From: Trichopria drosophilae
Lineage: Eukaryota; Arthropoda; Insecta; Hymenoptera; Diapriidae
Direction: 5' to 3'
Length of the DNA stretch: 64,000 bases
Assembly (NCBI GenBank): GCA_030407085.1
Contig: CM059584.1
Coordinates: 3,281,501 to 3,345,500, forward strand
The notes under the pieces were generated by a model, which was given only the letters and a program-made list of their open reading frames with translations, was not told the origin of the DNA and ran no database searches. Each line of letters begins with the position of its first letter. The stretch's first letter is position 1. This document shows, in pieces, positions 54,385 through 64,000 of this stretch. Position numbers and translations under genes: made by a program.

Positions 54385-56245
54385 ATCCGAAGACCCTTTT
54401 CCGCTAGGGGCAGCCATTTTTTAAATATGGCGGCTAAAAGACAAAAAAATAGAGAAAATTTCAATTTTTCGATTGGTTTTTCACGTTTCTCAATAGGTTC
54501 GCGCTGACTGTTCCAAGAACCTGGTTATGGCTGCATAATGAGTGTGGCTAAAAGTCGGCGTGAGCAGATAAGCAAAATATAAGATGGCGGATCCAAGATG
54601 ACCGACTGAAATGCAAAAAAAATTGCTTGATCCAGCTGAAACTAACTACTCAGGAGTTTTCGGGGTAGGCAATTGCGAATATGACCTTTGATTTCCTAAA
54701 TTCACAATGGCGAATTCAAGATGGCGGACCTATCCACTACTTGAAATTCGACACAGCGGTTCCAAGATGGACGACTGAAATGTACAAATTGCTTGATCGA
54801 AATGAATGTCTACTCAGCGGTTTCAGGATCGCTAATTTAGAATATGGTCGTTGATTTTCAAAATGGCGGATCCAATATAGTGGACCAAAATGAAATAAGT
54901 TGCTTATATACGAGATGAAAATGGTTATTCAGGGATTTTCAAGGTTGCCAGTGACAAATATGACCTATGATTTGTAAAATTCACAATATGCGTTGATACA
55001 TCATTGGTTCAGTCAAACAACAGATTTTCTATTATATAGTTCGCAATTATCGAAGTCCAACTCTCACCACGTGCGAGTCAACGATTGTAGAAAATCTTTT
55101 TATTTTATTTTATTTGGTTTTATTTTTTTCCGTTTTATAAATTTAAAATTTTTCTTCTTAAATTTTTTATTCTACCGTAAGTTATTAATGTTGTGTATCT
55201 TTTATGGCAAAATAGTTTTTGCAGTAATACAGTTTAGAAAAAGCAAAATTTTGTTCCGGAAATACAATTTTCACAGCTACACTTATTTCGATTCTTTTTC
55301 ATTTCCACATATTTTTCCCTAGAACTTTCTTTTATAAAACTTTTGCATTTGTTTTTCTCAAAACTGCAAAACCTCCCGATTTGTGTAACTCTCCACGCAA
55401 TAAAATTGTTCCTGTAATGAAAGAAAAAGAATTCACAATTTATAATATCTTTGAATGGCAGAGTAATAGGAAATCATAGTCTCTCTTAAATGTTTGCCGA
55501 GTTCGAAATTATTAATCTATCTCATTGATTATTATCTGTAGTGCATTGAGTCAAAATTATTAGAAAACATCTGAATTGATTACATGCACTGAAAAAAAAA
55601 AGTTGAGCGAATACAGCCCAACGAGTTGAGCTAATGATTGTATATCTTTTTCAGTTTCATAAATAAAATTAATTATATACGATTATACATGTATCAATAA
55701 TGTCGGAATTGCTGTAAAACACAAAACTAGGCGAAAAATCCGCCATCTTGGGTTCCCCATTATGATTTTTGGAAATCAGAGATCATATTCATAATTAGCG
55801 ACCTCGAAAACCCCTCCGTAGTCATTTTCATCTGGATCAAGCAATTTTTTTGCATTTCAGTCGGCCATCTTGAAACCGCCATTTTGAATTTCGAGTCTTG
55901 GACAGGACATACTGTTATAAATCATTGCATAAATTAATAATAAGAATACAACAATAGTTATAAATTGACAATACTGTCGGAATTGCTATAAAAACCCAAA
56001 ATGACGCGAAAAATCCGCCATCTTGGATCCGCCATCTTAAATTTTGCATATCCGATCATGTCAACTTTTAGTCAAACTCATTATGCCACTAAATCCAGGT
56101 TCTTGGAACGATCAATCAGCGGGAACTTACTAAAAAACACGAAAAACCGATCGAAAAATCAAAATTTTTTTCAATTTTTGATGTTTTCCCCGCCATATTT
56201 AAAAAATGGCAGCTCGTAGCGGAAAACGGACTTCGGAGGAAATGC
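54385..56245. repeat. 1.86-kb inverted repeat with a unique middle
   Basis: The left arm (54385-54745) and the right arm (55744-56240) are inverse copies. Shared words are ttttccgctaggggcagcc against ggcagctcgtagcggaaaac, tttttaaatatggcggc against ccgccatatttaaaaaatgg, and gttccaagaacctgg against ccaggttcttggaac. Both arms contain the aagatggcggatccaagatg family. The middle (54750-55740) carries further copies and a 109-codon Phe-rich frame (54993-55322) that I do not recognise and regard as chance. Confidence 0.75.
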
Positions 56246-56249
56246 TTGA

Positions 56250-58029
56250 CATCCAAAACTGAACAGTTCCTTAACTGGTTTTTATCTTAACTTATTTAAT
56301 ATCACTTCAAAGGTAGTTAGTCGAATGAATTATTATGAGAAATTAATTTAGCTACAAATAACAAAAATTGTTAAGAGTTAACTAATCATTATTATAAAAA
56401 ATAATCGCAAAAAAGTTTTTTTTTTACTGCTTTCAGATGTTCTATACAACTGTAGTTGAATTTATTTGATGGATATTAAAATTTGCTAAAATAATGATGT
56501 ATATCATTTTAGAATATTAAAATCTATGATATAATTCCCCTAATCCTAATAAAAAATGAATGACAAGGGTTTATTTTAAATAATTTACCTAAATATCGAT
56601 TTTTGTTTACTAACAAAATTAAATTAAAAACTTAATCCTTTGCTCTGAATAAATAAAAATAGTAATTGTATAATGTCTAATTTCCTGTCTGGGTAACTAC
56701 TGGAAATAACTTTTAACATTTCAGTATATTATTGCATCATTATTTAACAATATATTAATGTATTTATCTTATTTATGACGTCCGAGAATTATCATTTATT
56801 TATAACTGTATTGAAAGATTCCGTCGTGAAAATATGCAGAATTATTGTGTTTTCTAGATAGACTTTCAATAATTTAACTTGCTCAGTGAACCATTCAAAG
56901 GTATACTTTCATAAAAGACATATTATTGCGTGCTAAATTTCAATTATTTATAAAAATACTAAATCAAAACAAAAAGTGTGTTCGCTAAATCATTCTCAAA
57001 ATGAAAAGTAAAAATCTACTTTAGTCAATTCGAGTTTCTTACGTACTTTTAAGAAACTAATTTCTAATGTGTGTCATTAAAATTTTCACCAAAACTTCAG
57101 TAGTGTTTTACTCGTTGAATATTTACTATATAGTAATTCAGTTTTTACTTTTCGTTAGACGTTTTTGAGATTAAATAAATTCATATCATAGATATTTATT
57201 TTTGTATTTTGATTATCGCTTAAAACACATGAACACGATCTTTTGTTGCTTCAAAAGAAAATACGATGTTTTTATTTTAAACAATTTTTGTAATATGTAC
57301 TGTTTTGTAAAAATTAGAATCTAAAATGGTGCAGAAATAAAAATACTTAAACTCCAACAGATTGTATCACAAAATGATGTCAATAGAATTATATAAAACT
57401 ACTAATCAACAGTTAAAAAGGGTCATCTATCAATTAATCAATTTTTAATTAATAAAAAGTAAAAAATTATCGATTTTTTAGTAGGATTCTACTGTTCTAA
57501 AAGTAGTAATTAGACTTCTTAAAATCATGTTACGAGTAAAACTTAAATTAACTGATAAATCAGTAGTTTTATACTTTTTGTTAGAAAATGTATTAATCTA
57601 ATATTATGACCTAATTTTCGTTCTTGAATTAGTACTTTTCAAGTAATTGAAATTTAGAGAGCAATCCTGAACATATTTTTGCAACTTGTAGGTCGAATAG
57701 TTTCGAATATAAAAAGGAATTATTCATTAATCAATATTATTATTTCGAAACAATTTTAAACTTTTTACAATCAAACAAAACATTTATTTCTGAAAAAAAT
57801 GCTTTTTTTTTTAATAGCAACCAAATAATAATAAACCATTCATAACTCGTAAATAACATTGATCCATATACGACAGTTTTTGGGTATTGTCTTACGAAAA
57901 AAGAATGTTTTACCTGTTATTTTTTGAATAGTAAGTAAAAAATATTTTGTCGTTAATTTTCTTCGTAATTCAATTTTTTTATACGATTTAAAATTCGAAC
58001 CTTTTTAATACACCTTAATAATTAATACG
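56250..58029. other. No gene seen; one MITE relic
   Basis: AT-rich filler apart from the family N copy at 57390-57664. Confidence 0.4.
57390..57664. mobile_element. MITE family N, degraded copy
   Basis: The stretch carries ttaattaataaaaagtaaaa and actgataaatcagtagtttt, and ends tgaaatttagagagc. The left end is not clear. Confidence 0.45.
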
Positions 58030-58560
58030 TTAACCCATTAAGAACACTTTTTGTACCAAAACTTAAAAACAAAATATTTCTTTCTGCCAAAAAAATTAGT
58101 CCAAAACTCTTTCCAGAATCGAACAAATTTTTCAAATAAATCGCGAATTTTTAAACTAGTTTTCTCTTAAATCCCGCAATGCAGCGTTCGTAGAAAGGCA
58201 AGATATCGTCTTCAAAATGTTTCAGCTTCAAAATGGTACCTACCACTTTTCAAATTTTCAAAATGGCGACTTGTGAATAGCGCTCAAACAGCGTATTTTT
58301 CTGTTAGGCAACCAATAGTACTTTCTAAATCGGCAAATGCTCCATAACTACAGATATATGTTTTTGGAATAGCTGATTACAAATATGAGATCACATTTTT
58401 TTCAAACTTTCATTGTTATTAGTTCGTCAAAATGACGGACTAATATGGCAAACGACATTTGTAGAATATTAACGGATATTCTTCAAAATGGTCACTAAAC
58501 CGATTGTGGGATCGCTGATTATAAAAGAGCTGAGATAAATAATTAATAATTTATAATGGT
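58030..58560. repeat. Dispersed 'aaaatggcga' family copies
   Basis: It begins ttaacccattaagaacac, like the TTAA-type end at 42814. It then carries cttcaaaatggtacc, caaaatggcgacttg, tcaaaatgacggac, actaatatggcaaac and cgattgtgggatcgctgatta. It is a mosaic of the dispersed family. Confidence 0.5.
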
Positions 58561-60550
58561 AGATTCTTTTACTCCGCATGGATTATTGGACGTTTGAAGC
58601 CATAAAAAATATGAACGTTACTATAAACTGTATAGCCATTACTGTAAAGCGCATGCAATAATCATAAAAAACGTTTAAAATCTACTTATTAATTTAGACT
58701 TATTAATCTACTTACTAATTAATACTAAAACAAAATTTGCATTTTTTTCTTAAATTACAAAAATAATAGGTAAATCATTTTTTCAATTTTAAACTTCACC
58801 AATAGCAATAGAATAGGAGTAGAATATTTTTTAACAAAAATATTAATTTATGATAAAATTGGTGACATTTTTATTCCTATATAAATATTGATATGAAGTT
58901 CTTTGACACCTCTTTTACACGTGTAAAAACGTACATATAAATGTACGAAGTGATGTTTTCAGTTACGACTCAAGTATTTTCTTAATCCATTGAGCACATC
59001 CGGTTTTTATATCGTATCGAACTTCATGCGTCATATTAAGCTCTTTATAAATAGTAATATGATTTAATTTGTTGAACTCGATGCAAGTTCAGGTGCGCAA
59101 TTTAAATTCTGTACTTAAATAGAAAAATGAACGTTCTAAATTTCTTTGACGTAAAACTCGGCCTGTTTGGAGTGTCAATTGAGCTCACTATTAAAAGAGT
59201 GAATATTCACTCCATGCAGAATACGTTTCCACTCGTTAAGAGTGAATTATACTCCAAGAATTGTAGAGAGGAATATGATATCATTTTTTCCGCCAGCTTA
59301 ATGCACCTTTTTTTCTGTAACATAAAGAAGTCAAGTGACTTTTGAAAAGAAGTATAAATATTGGCGATAATATGCTGCACTTATGCAGGATAGTCATAAT
59401 AAGTCGCTGATTGTTTAATAGCTACTAGATCTCTTGGGTGTTATTGAGATCATACTAGTGAGAATAAAACAATAGATTGTTTAAGGTATCCAAAATGATT
59501 TTTTTTAGTATCGTGTTTATCTTAGTTTCTCTACTGCTTTGTCTGATGTATTGATTTTATTGTTCTCGAATGTTATTTGGAATGGATAGTCAAACTGATA
59601 CACTATTATTTAATATTTATTAATATAATGAAAAGTGTTTATTTTGAGAAATTGGGCTTCATTAATACGTTTCGTTTTCTGTTTCAGGTAAGTTCAAGCT
59701 GTACCTTGGCTCCCTCTACTCAGTCATTGGCAAACTTATTCTGGTACTGTTTGTATCGTATAAGTTGTTTAAAACTTCATGTCAAACTACTAATTTTACA
59801 TTTTTTAATGATGAGGTTATAATTGACATAAAGGAAGTCTACCGATTCGCCTTGAACAAGATGTACCATAGATACATCTTGGTAATTACAGCTTAGGAAT
59901 TACAGCTAAGGACTGAGCTAACAATTGTGATTTTTATAATAAATTTTGTCACTATTTTTTGTCACTGTTCATCTTTTTAAGTATGATAATAAACTTAAAT
60001 AGTTGTAGCTACAAGGTAAGGTTTGGTTAATTTGGATAAAATTAGTTTATTTTTATAAAGTCATGTATTGATTAATGGTGGGTCCCTTAATTATTATTAG
60101 CTTCTAATGAAAAAAATGGGATTAAATAAATTTGTGACAATTTGTTTTATTCTCATCAGCCCTGACAACAAATATAAAATTATTGTAACATATATTAAAG
60201 TCTATACATTTTGTAACTTATATTAAATCAAATTTTTTGTAGAATGTTTCATAATGGAGAAAGTAAATTGTACATTTGTAAAGTTCTAATGGACCATTTG
60301 TCCCTGAAAATAGTCTTACTTTCCTACCGTAGTGATTGCTTTCCAACCTTAAAATTTCATATGATTTTCCTAGGTCATGTATAATAGTAAAATTTACAAA
60401 CTTTCAAAATTTATGAAATCGAGTTTTATTCGTATAATTTTGTGTGTGAATTATGATGCAAACTTCGATGACATCTGGCATTTACAAAACATTTCATTTT
60501 TACACAAACTTTGGGCCAGAAACAAGATGGAAATCAATTTTAATTGCTTT
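58561..60550. other. No gene seen
   Basis: Frames of 60-81 codons at 59127-59345, 59577-59822 and 60377-60559 have no motif or splice context that I trust. A small ggagtg...cactcc repeat with gagtgaatattcactcc lies at 59169-59215. Confidence 0.4.
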
Positions 60551-60750
60551 ACTATCTAAATCTGAATTGGATAAAAATTAGTAATTAAGAATCGAAAAAT
60601 GGGTCATTAATTACTAATTAATAATGAAAAACTACTAATTTATTACGAATTGTAGAATGTACTAAACTAAAATATTTAATTTTTGCTTTTAGATTAGTAG
60701 AATTGTATTAATAAATTAGTAGTTTGTTACTAACTCAGATTTATAGAGTT
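60551..60750. mobile_element. MITE family N copy
   Basis: The left end actatctaaatctgaattgg and the right end actcagatttatagagt are inverse complements. The interior has attactaattaataatgaaa and ataaattagtagtttgtta. It is a close relative of 44654-44883. Confidence 0.65.
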
Positions 60751-60846
60751 TGGAAACCATTCGATTTCTTGTTACATAGTAATTGTACTATATTTATTAA
60801 ACTAATGGAAATATTTCTATCAATTTGTACAACATTATAATAACAT

Positions 60847-61898
60847 AATGTTTATCACTAATAAAAATATTTAAAAGTAAACTCATAATTAAGAAGGCAA
60901 CTCAACGATAGTTTTAATGTTACGTAAAAATACGAATTAATTGAATATTTGTTATTAATGTAAATATTACAATGTCAGAACGTTTCATTACGAATATTCT
61001 AATGACATCCAATAAATGTTCGCCAAAAATTAGAAACTTTCAAACTCTTACATACGCTTTAATTAAATTCGTTAGTTCTGCAAATACGAATAAGGCAAAA
61101 GTTCAATTTTTAGCATAAAGAATCAAAATGCCTTTAGGTCCAAAAAATATTTTTTTAAACGAGTTAAAGTTGTCATGCGGGTCATTTAATGGTTCTTGAA
61201 CACGAAAAAACGGGGTTTGGACTTAATTGGGATAACTTATAGATCCACCATATGTCGTTTTGTAATTAAGAAATATGTTTCCTGGACTATATCGTTTGAG
61301 CAATCTTAAAAAGTCATTTTTTAAATAACCTCTGACCATACACTTAACATTGTGGATGAATGAATTTAGTATTTTCAGAATACTTGCAATACATCGGATA
61401 ATGTGAAATATATTTTAATACTTATCTAGCACTGAAATAAAAAATTTTGTATATTTTAAAAATTATTTCATGCTACTGTAATTATTTCTACTGTAATCAA
61501 AGATATAGAAAAATAATCTATCAATTTCCTTAAACTTTGTTTTATACTGACCTTTTTTATTTTGTAATATTTCATCACAATTATTATATTAATTTTTATT
61601 AATAACTATTTAGAAGTAAGTATTAACTGTTTAGAAGAATTTTACTCATTAAATCTGAATCATTTAAAAAATTATAATGTGAAATGAAAAATTACCATAC
61701 AATTAGTTAATTTTTACTAACCAAAAGTAAAACATCACTAATATATTAGTAAAATTATACTAATTGAAGCATTGATTATTAAGAAAAATGTTTTGTAAAA
61801 TAAATAAAATAAAAGAAGTCAACATTAAGATTATCGTTGTTCAGTTGCCTTCTTAGTTATGAATTTACTTTTAAATATTTTTATTAGTGATAAACATT
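60847..61898. mobile_element. 1.05-kb element with about 75-bp TIR
   Basis: The left end (60847-60921) and the right end (61821-61898) are inverse complements with few differences. Shared words are aatgtttatcactaataaaa, atatttaaaagtaaa, ataattaagaaggcaact and ttaatgtta. No target duplication is obvious and no transposase is encoded. Family N-like attagtaaaattatacta text lies inside at about 61735-61765, so it may also carry a nested relic. Confidence 0.75.
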
Positions 61899-62449
61899 TA
61901 GTAAATAAACATAAACAACAAACTATAAATAAAAGTAAGTTGATATACACATATTATTACTATTATTATACAATTATTTTTCCCTGTGGCAATAAATAAA
62001 AGTAACCCCTATCTTATAGTCATGGCAGTGATTTTGCTAATATAATTTTAGAAAAGACAAAGGATAGAACAAAAGAAAAAAAACAATTTTTAATAATATA
62101 TTTTTAATTGTAATTCTTTGGAAACAAAGTTATACCCTGAGAAAGTTTGGACATCATGGTGCATAATTATTCATTTTCAAGCAAATCCAATTACTGAACC
62201 ATAAAAATATTTAAGATTAGAAGAATTTTTTAAACAGTTTTATTACAGCAAAATTATAAAAACTACAAAATGAATGATTCCCACTAAGAAACTCATGGTG
62301 TAGTTAAATTTACTGAATATTTTTCTCAGTATACTAATGTAATAGTAAAAAATGATATTTGACTAAGGACATAGTAGTTTCTCACTTTTTATTACCAAAA
62401 TATGTATTAATCGAATAAGTTTTCGTTACAAATTAGTTATTTAGTCCAT
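61899..62449. other. No gene seen; AT-rich
   Basis: No frame, TIR pair or tandem structure stands out. Confidence 0.4.
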
Positions 62450-63260
62450 CATTTGGAATTTTGAAAATCTGACTTGTGATTCATAATCCGAAGAATCTCT
62501 AAATTACAAGTATCAAGTTTTGGAAACTGTTTTGGAAAAGCTTAGGTCGGCCATCTTTCATTTCAGTGGTTAATGTATCAAAAATGTTCAAAAGTATTTT
62601 TTCACTTATCGTTTTCTAATAATTTGCGATATTAGAATATCATATACAGTTTATTCTCGAAAAATTCACTATGGCGGCCCCAAAATGGCGTCCGAAGTAA
62701 ACATTTTATTGAAAAATTTCAGGATGCCCTAACTCTAAAACAATCAGCTTTTTAAAATAAATGCCAACAATAAAAAGTTCTTGGAAGTCAATGACGAATA
62801 CATTTTTCTGATTTCTTTTTTAAATTTGAAAAATTTGTCATCTACAATTTTTAAAAAGATTAAATTTTTCCGAAAAATTCTGAAAAAATTCTTGTATATT
62901 CCTTGATGAATTTATTGTTCTTGATAGTTTTTTTATAAAAGTTAATACCTTTCGAGGAACAAAATTATGTATATGTATAGACATTTTTTTAAAAATTAGT
63001 CATTTTATACAAAAATGCAAAGTAGCAAAAAAGCTTAAAATTCATTTAGGAATATACTAGAATTTTTTTAGATTTCTTCGAAAAAAAGTTTTTCAAACTG
63101 TCACAGAAGAAAATCTGAAAAAATTCAATTCTAAGAACGTTTCATTCTTCTGCTTAATTTGAGAAAGCATGTTTTAGAGTCAGGATATCCTGAAAATTTT
63201 CAATTAAATTTTCACTTCGGACTTCATTTTTGGGGCCGCCATATTGCATTTTTTGAAAAT
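62450..63260. repeat. Dispersed 'aaaatggcgtcc' family copies
   Basis: Pieces are ttgaaaatctgacttgtgat with ataatccgaagaatctc (62460-62500), cactatggcggccccaaaat (62668-62687) followed by ggcgtccg, and, inverted, tttttggggccgccatattg (63226-63245). A 67-codon frame at 63159-63362 comes from it. Confidence 0.5.
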
Positions 63261-64000
63261 AGGCTTGACTTTATTGAAACCCAGACATTTTTTATGCGTA
63301 AGTTATTGAAATGCTTAGTTTTTGAATTTGTCATGATTTTTGTCAAATATTTAGTAATGTGAACTCTCATGTCGAAAGTGATTAAAAATTTGAGTAAAGG
63401 CAATTTTTGTCCATTTCCTTCAATCGAAGGAATTTATTCAGAAAATGATCTTGAACGATAATTTAAGACAAAGCCCAACAATAAAGTGGGCGATATCTTC
63501 TGATGAGATAACAAATGACAATACAATAGGTCCGTGACCACACACCCACGTTTTTTTTTTAAATCTCCGCATAGGATCTCTGGTACATTCGCCTTATGCA
63601 GATCCAAGACTTGTTTGATATTCATAATTCAGTATGTGCAAGCTCGGGAACGCTTCTAGTACCGCCTTGAGACTCGACGATGAAATGCCTAGAAAGAAGA
63701 TCCAACAAATTTACGCCTGGAGGTTGTCAAACACGAAGATTCGTATTTTCGTTCTCTAAGACAGTCCTAATTCATCTTTTGACTGACGTTTTTGAAAGAG
63801 TTAATTGTAACTTGTGTACGCCACTTTTCCTCTGCACTTGTCTTTCATTCGCTTAATGCAATCCCAAAATGGAAAGAGTCTTTTTATTTTTCACAGGGTC
63901 GGACGATACCGGAAAATTGTTTATAATTGGCTTTTACACACATTTTCATAATTATAACTAACCATTTGAAATTCAAGCATAGTTGAAGTTGAATCCTGAC
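63261..64000. other. No gene recognised; slightly higher complexity at the end
   Basis: From about 63540 the sequence is less AT-rich and looks single-copy (cgggaacgcttctagtaccg, gagactcgacgatgaaatgc). No frame longer than 63 codons exists and no splice pair is compelling. It could be the start of a conserved non-coding or exonic block that continues outside the window. Confidence 0.3.

Noticed and set aside
54993..55322. 109-codon plus frame, Phe-rich
   Set aside because: Long T-rich tracts give runs of Phe; composition explains the length. No domain or signal-peptide pattern was convincing.

Overview
This is AT-rich eukaryotic DNA, most likely from an arthropod and probably an insect. The reasons are an intron with GT/AG borders inside a hAT transposase, Tc1/mariner-type elements flanked by TA, a Penelope-like retroelement with hammerhead-type motifs, piggyBac-like TTAA ends, and a very high density of short non-autonomous inverted-repeat elements. 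No composition or database search was run, so the species cannot be named. I see no convincing host protein-coding gene in 64 kb. The window is a gene desert or part of a very large intron. Two CpG-rich islands (about 1.0-1.87 kb and 21.4-22.2 kb) and a weaker one (50.45-50.76 kb) are the best candidates for host promoters or 5' exons.

Layout. 0-4.1 kb: a cluster of palindromes built from tgcgtaaa/tttacgca and gcgcaaag words, including a near-perfect 200-bp palindrome at 2982-3181, with G-rich hairpins and a CpG-rich block. 4.26-6.0 kb: the 3' half of a hAT transposase gene, split by an intron exactly in the family's TRW motif, with a hAT-like right terminus. 6-12.9 kb: unannotatable AT-rich sequence with an inverted repeat at 9.99-10.88 kb. 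12.96-13.90 kb: a compact Penelope-like element with two identical 174-bp repeats, each carrying a hammerhead-type motif, around the N-terminal part of the ORF. 14-21 kb: palindromic and TIR elements (18.70-19.77 kb, 20.27-20.57 kb). 21.4-22.2 kb: CpG-rich island. 22.5-27.75 kb: a diverged satellite of about 303-bp dimers, interrupted by an 833-bp fold-back element. 28.93-29.70 kb: a fully palindromic TA-flanked element.

30-64 kb: AT-rich filler with nested palindromes (32.5-33.7 kb), a second hammerhead-type motif at the centre of a 670-bp palindrome (36.43-37.10 kb), many TIR elements (43.4, 44.7, 46.2, 46.8, 49.9, 52.8, 54.0, 60.6 and 60.85-61.9 kb), a tandem repeat (45.48-45.91 kb), a 1.86-kb inverted repeat (54.39-56.25 kb), and many copies of a dispersed family marked by 'gccattttgaa' and 'cagcgaccccaaaaac'.

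The elements interact mainly by nesting. One TIR element sits inside another (46.85 in 46.71 kb), one sits in the loop of an older palindrome (49.88 kb), one split a dispersed repeat whose unsplit paralogue survives at 35.88 kb, and one split a satellite unit (24.1 kb). The most interesting candidate system is the pair of hammerhead-type motifs with different but self-complementary stem II sequences in two different contexts.
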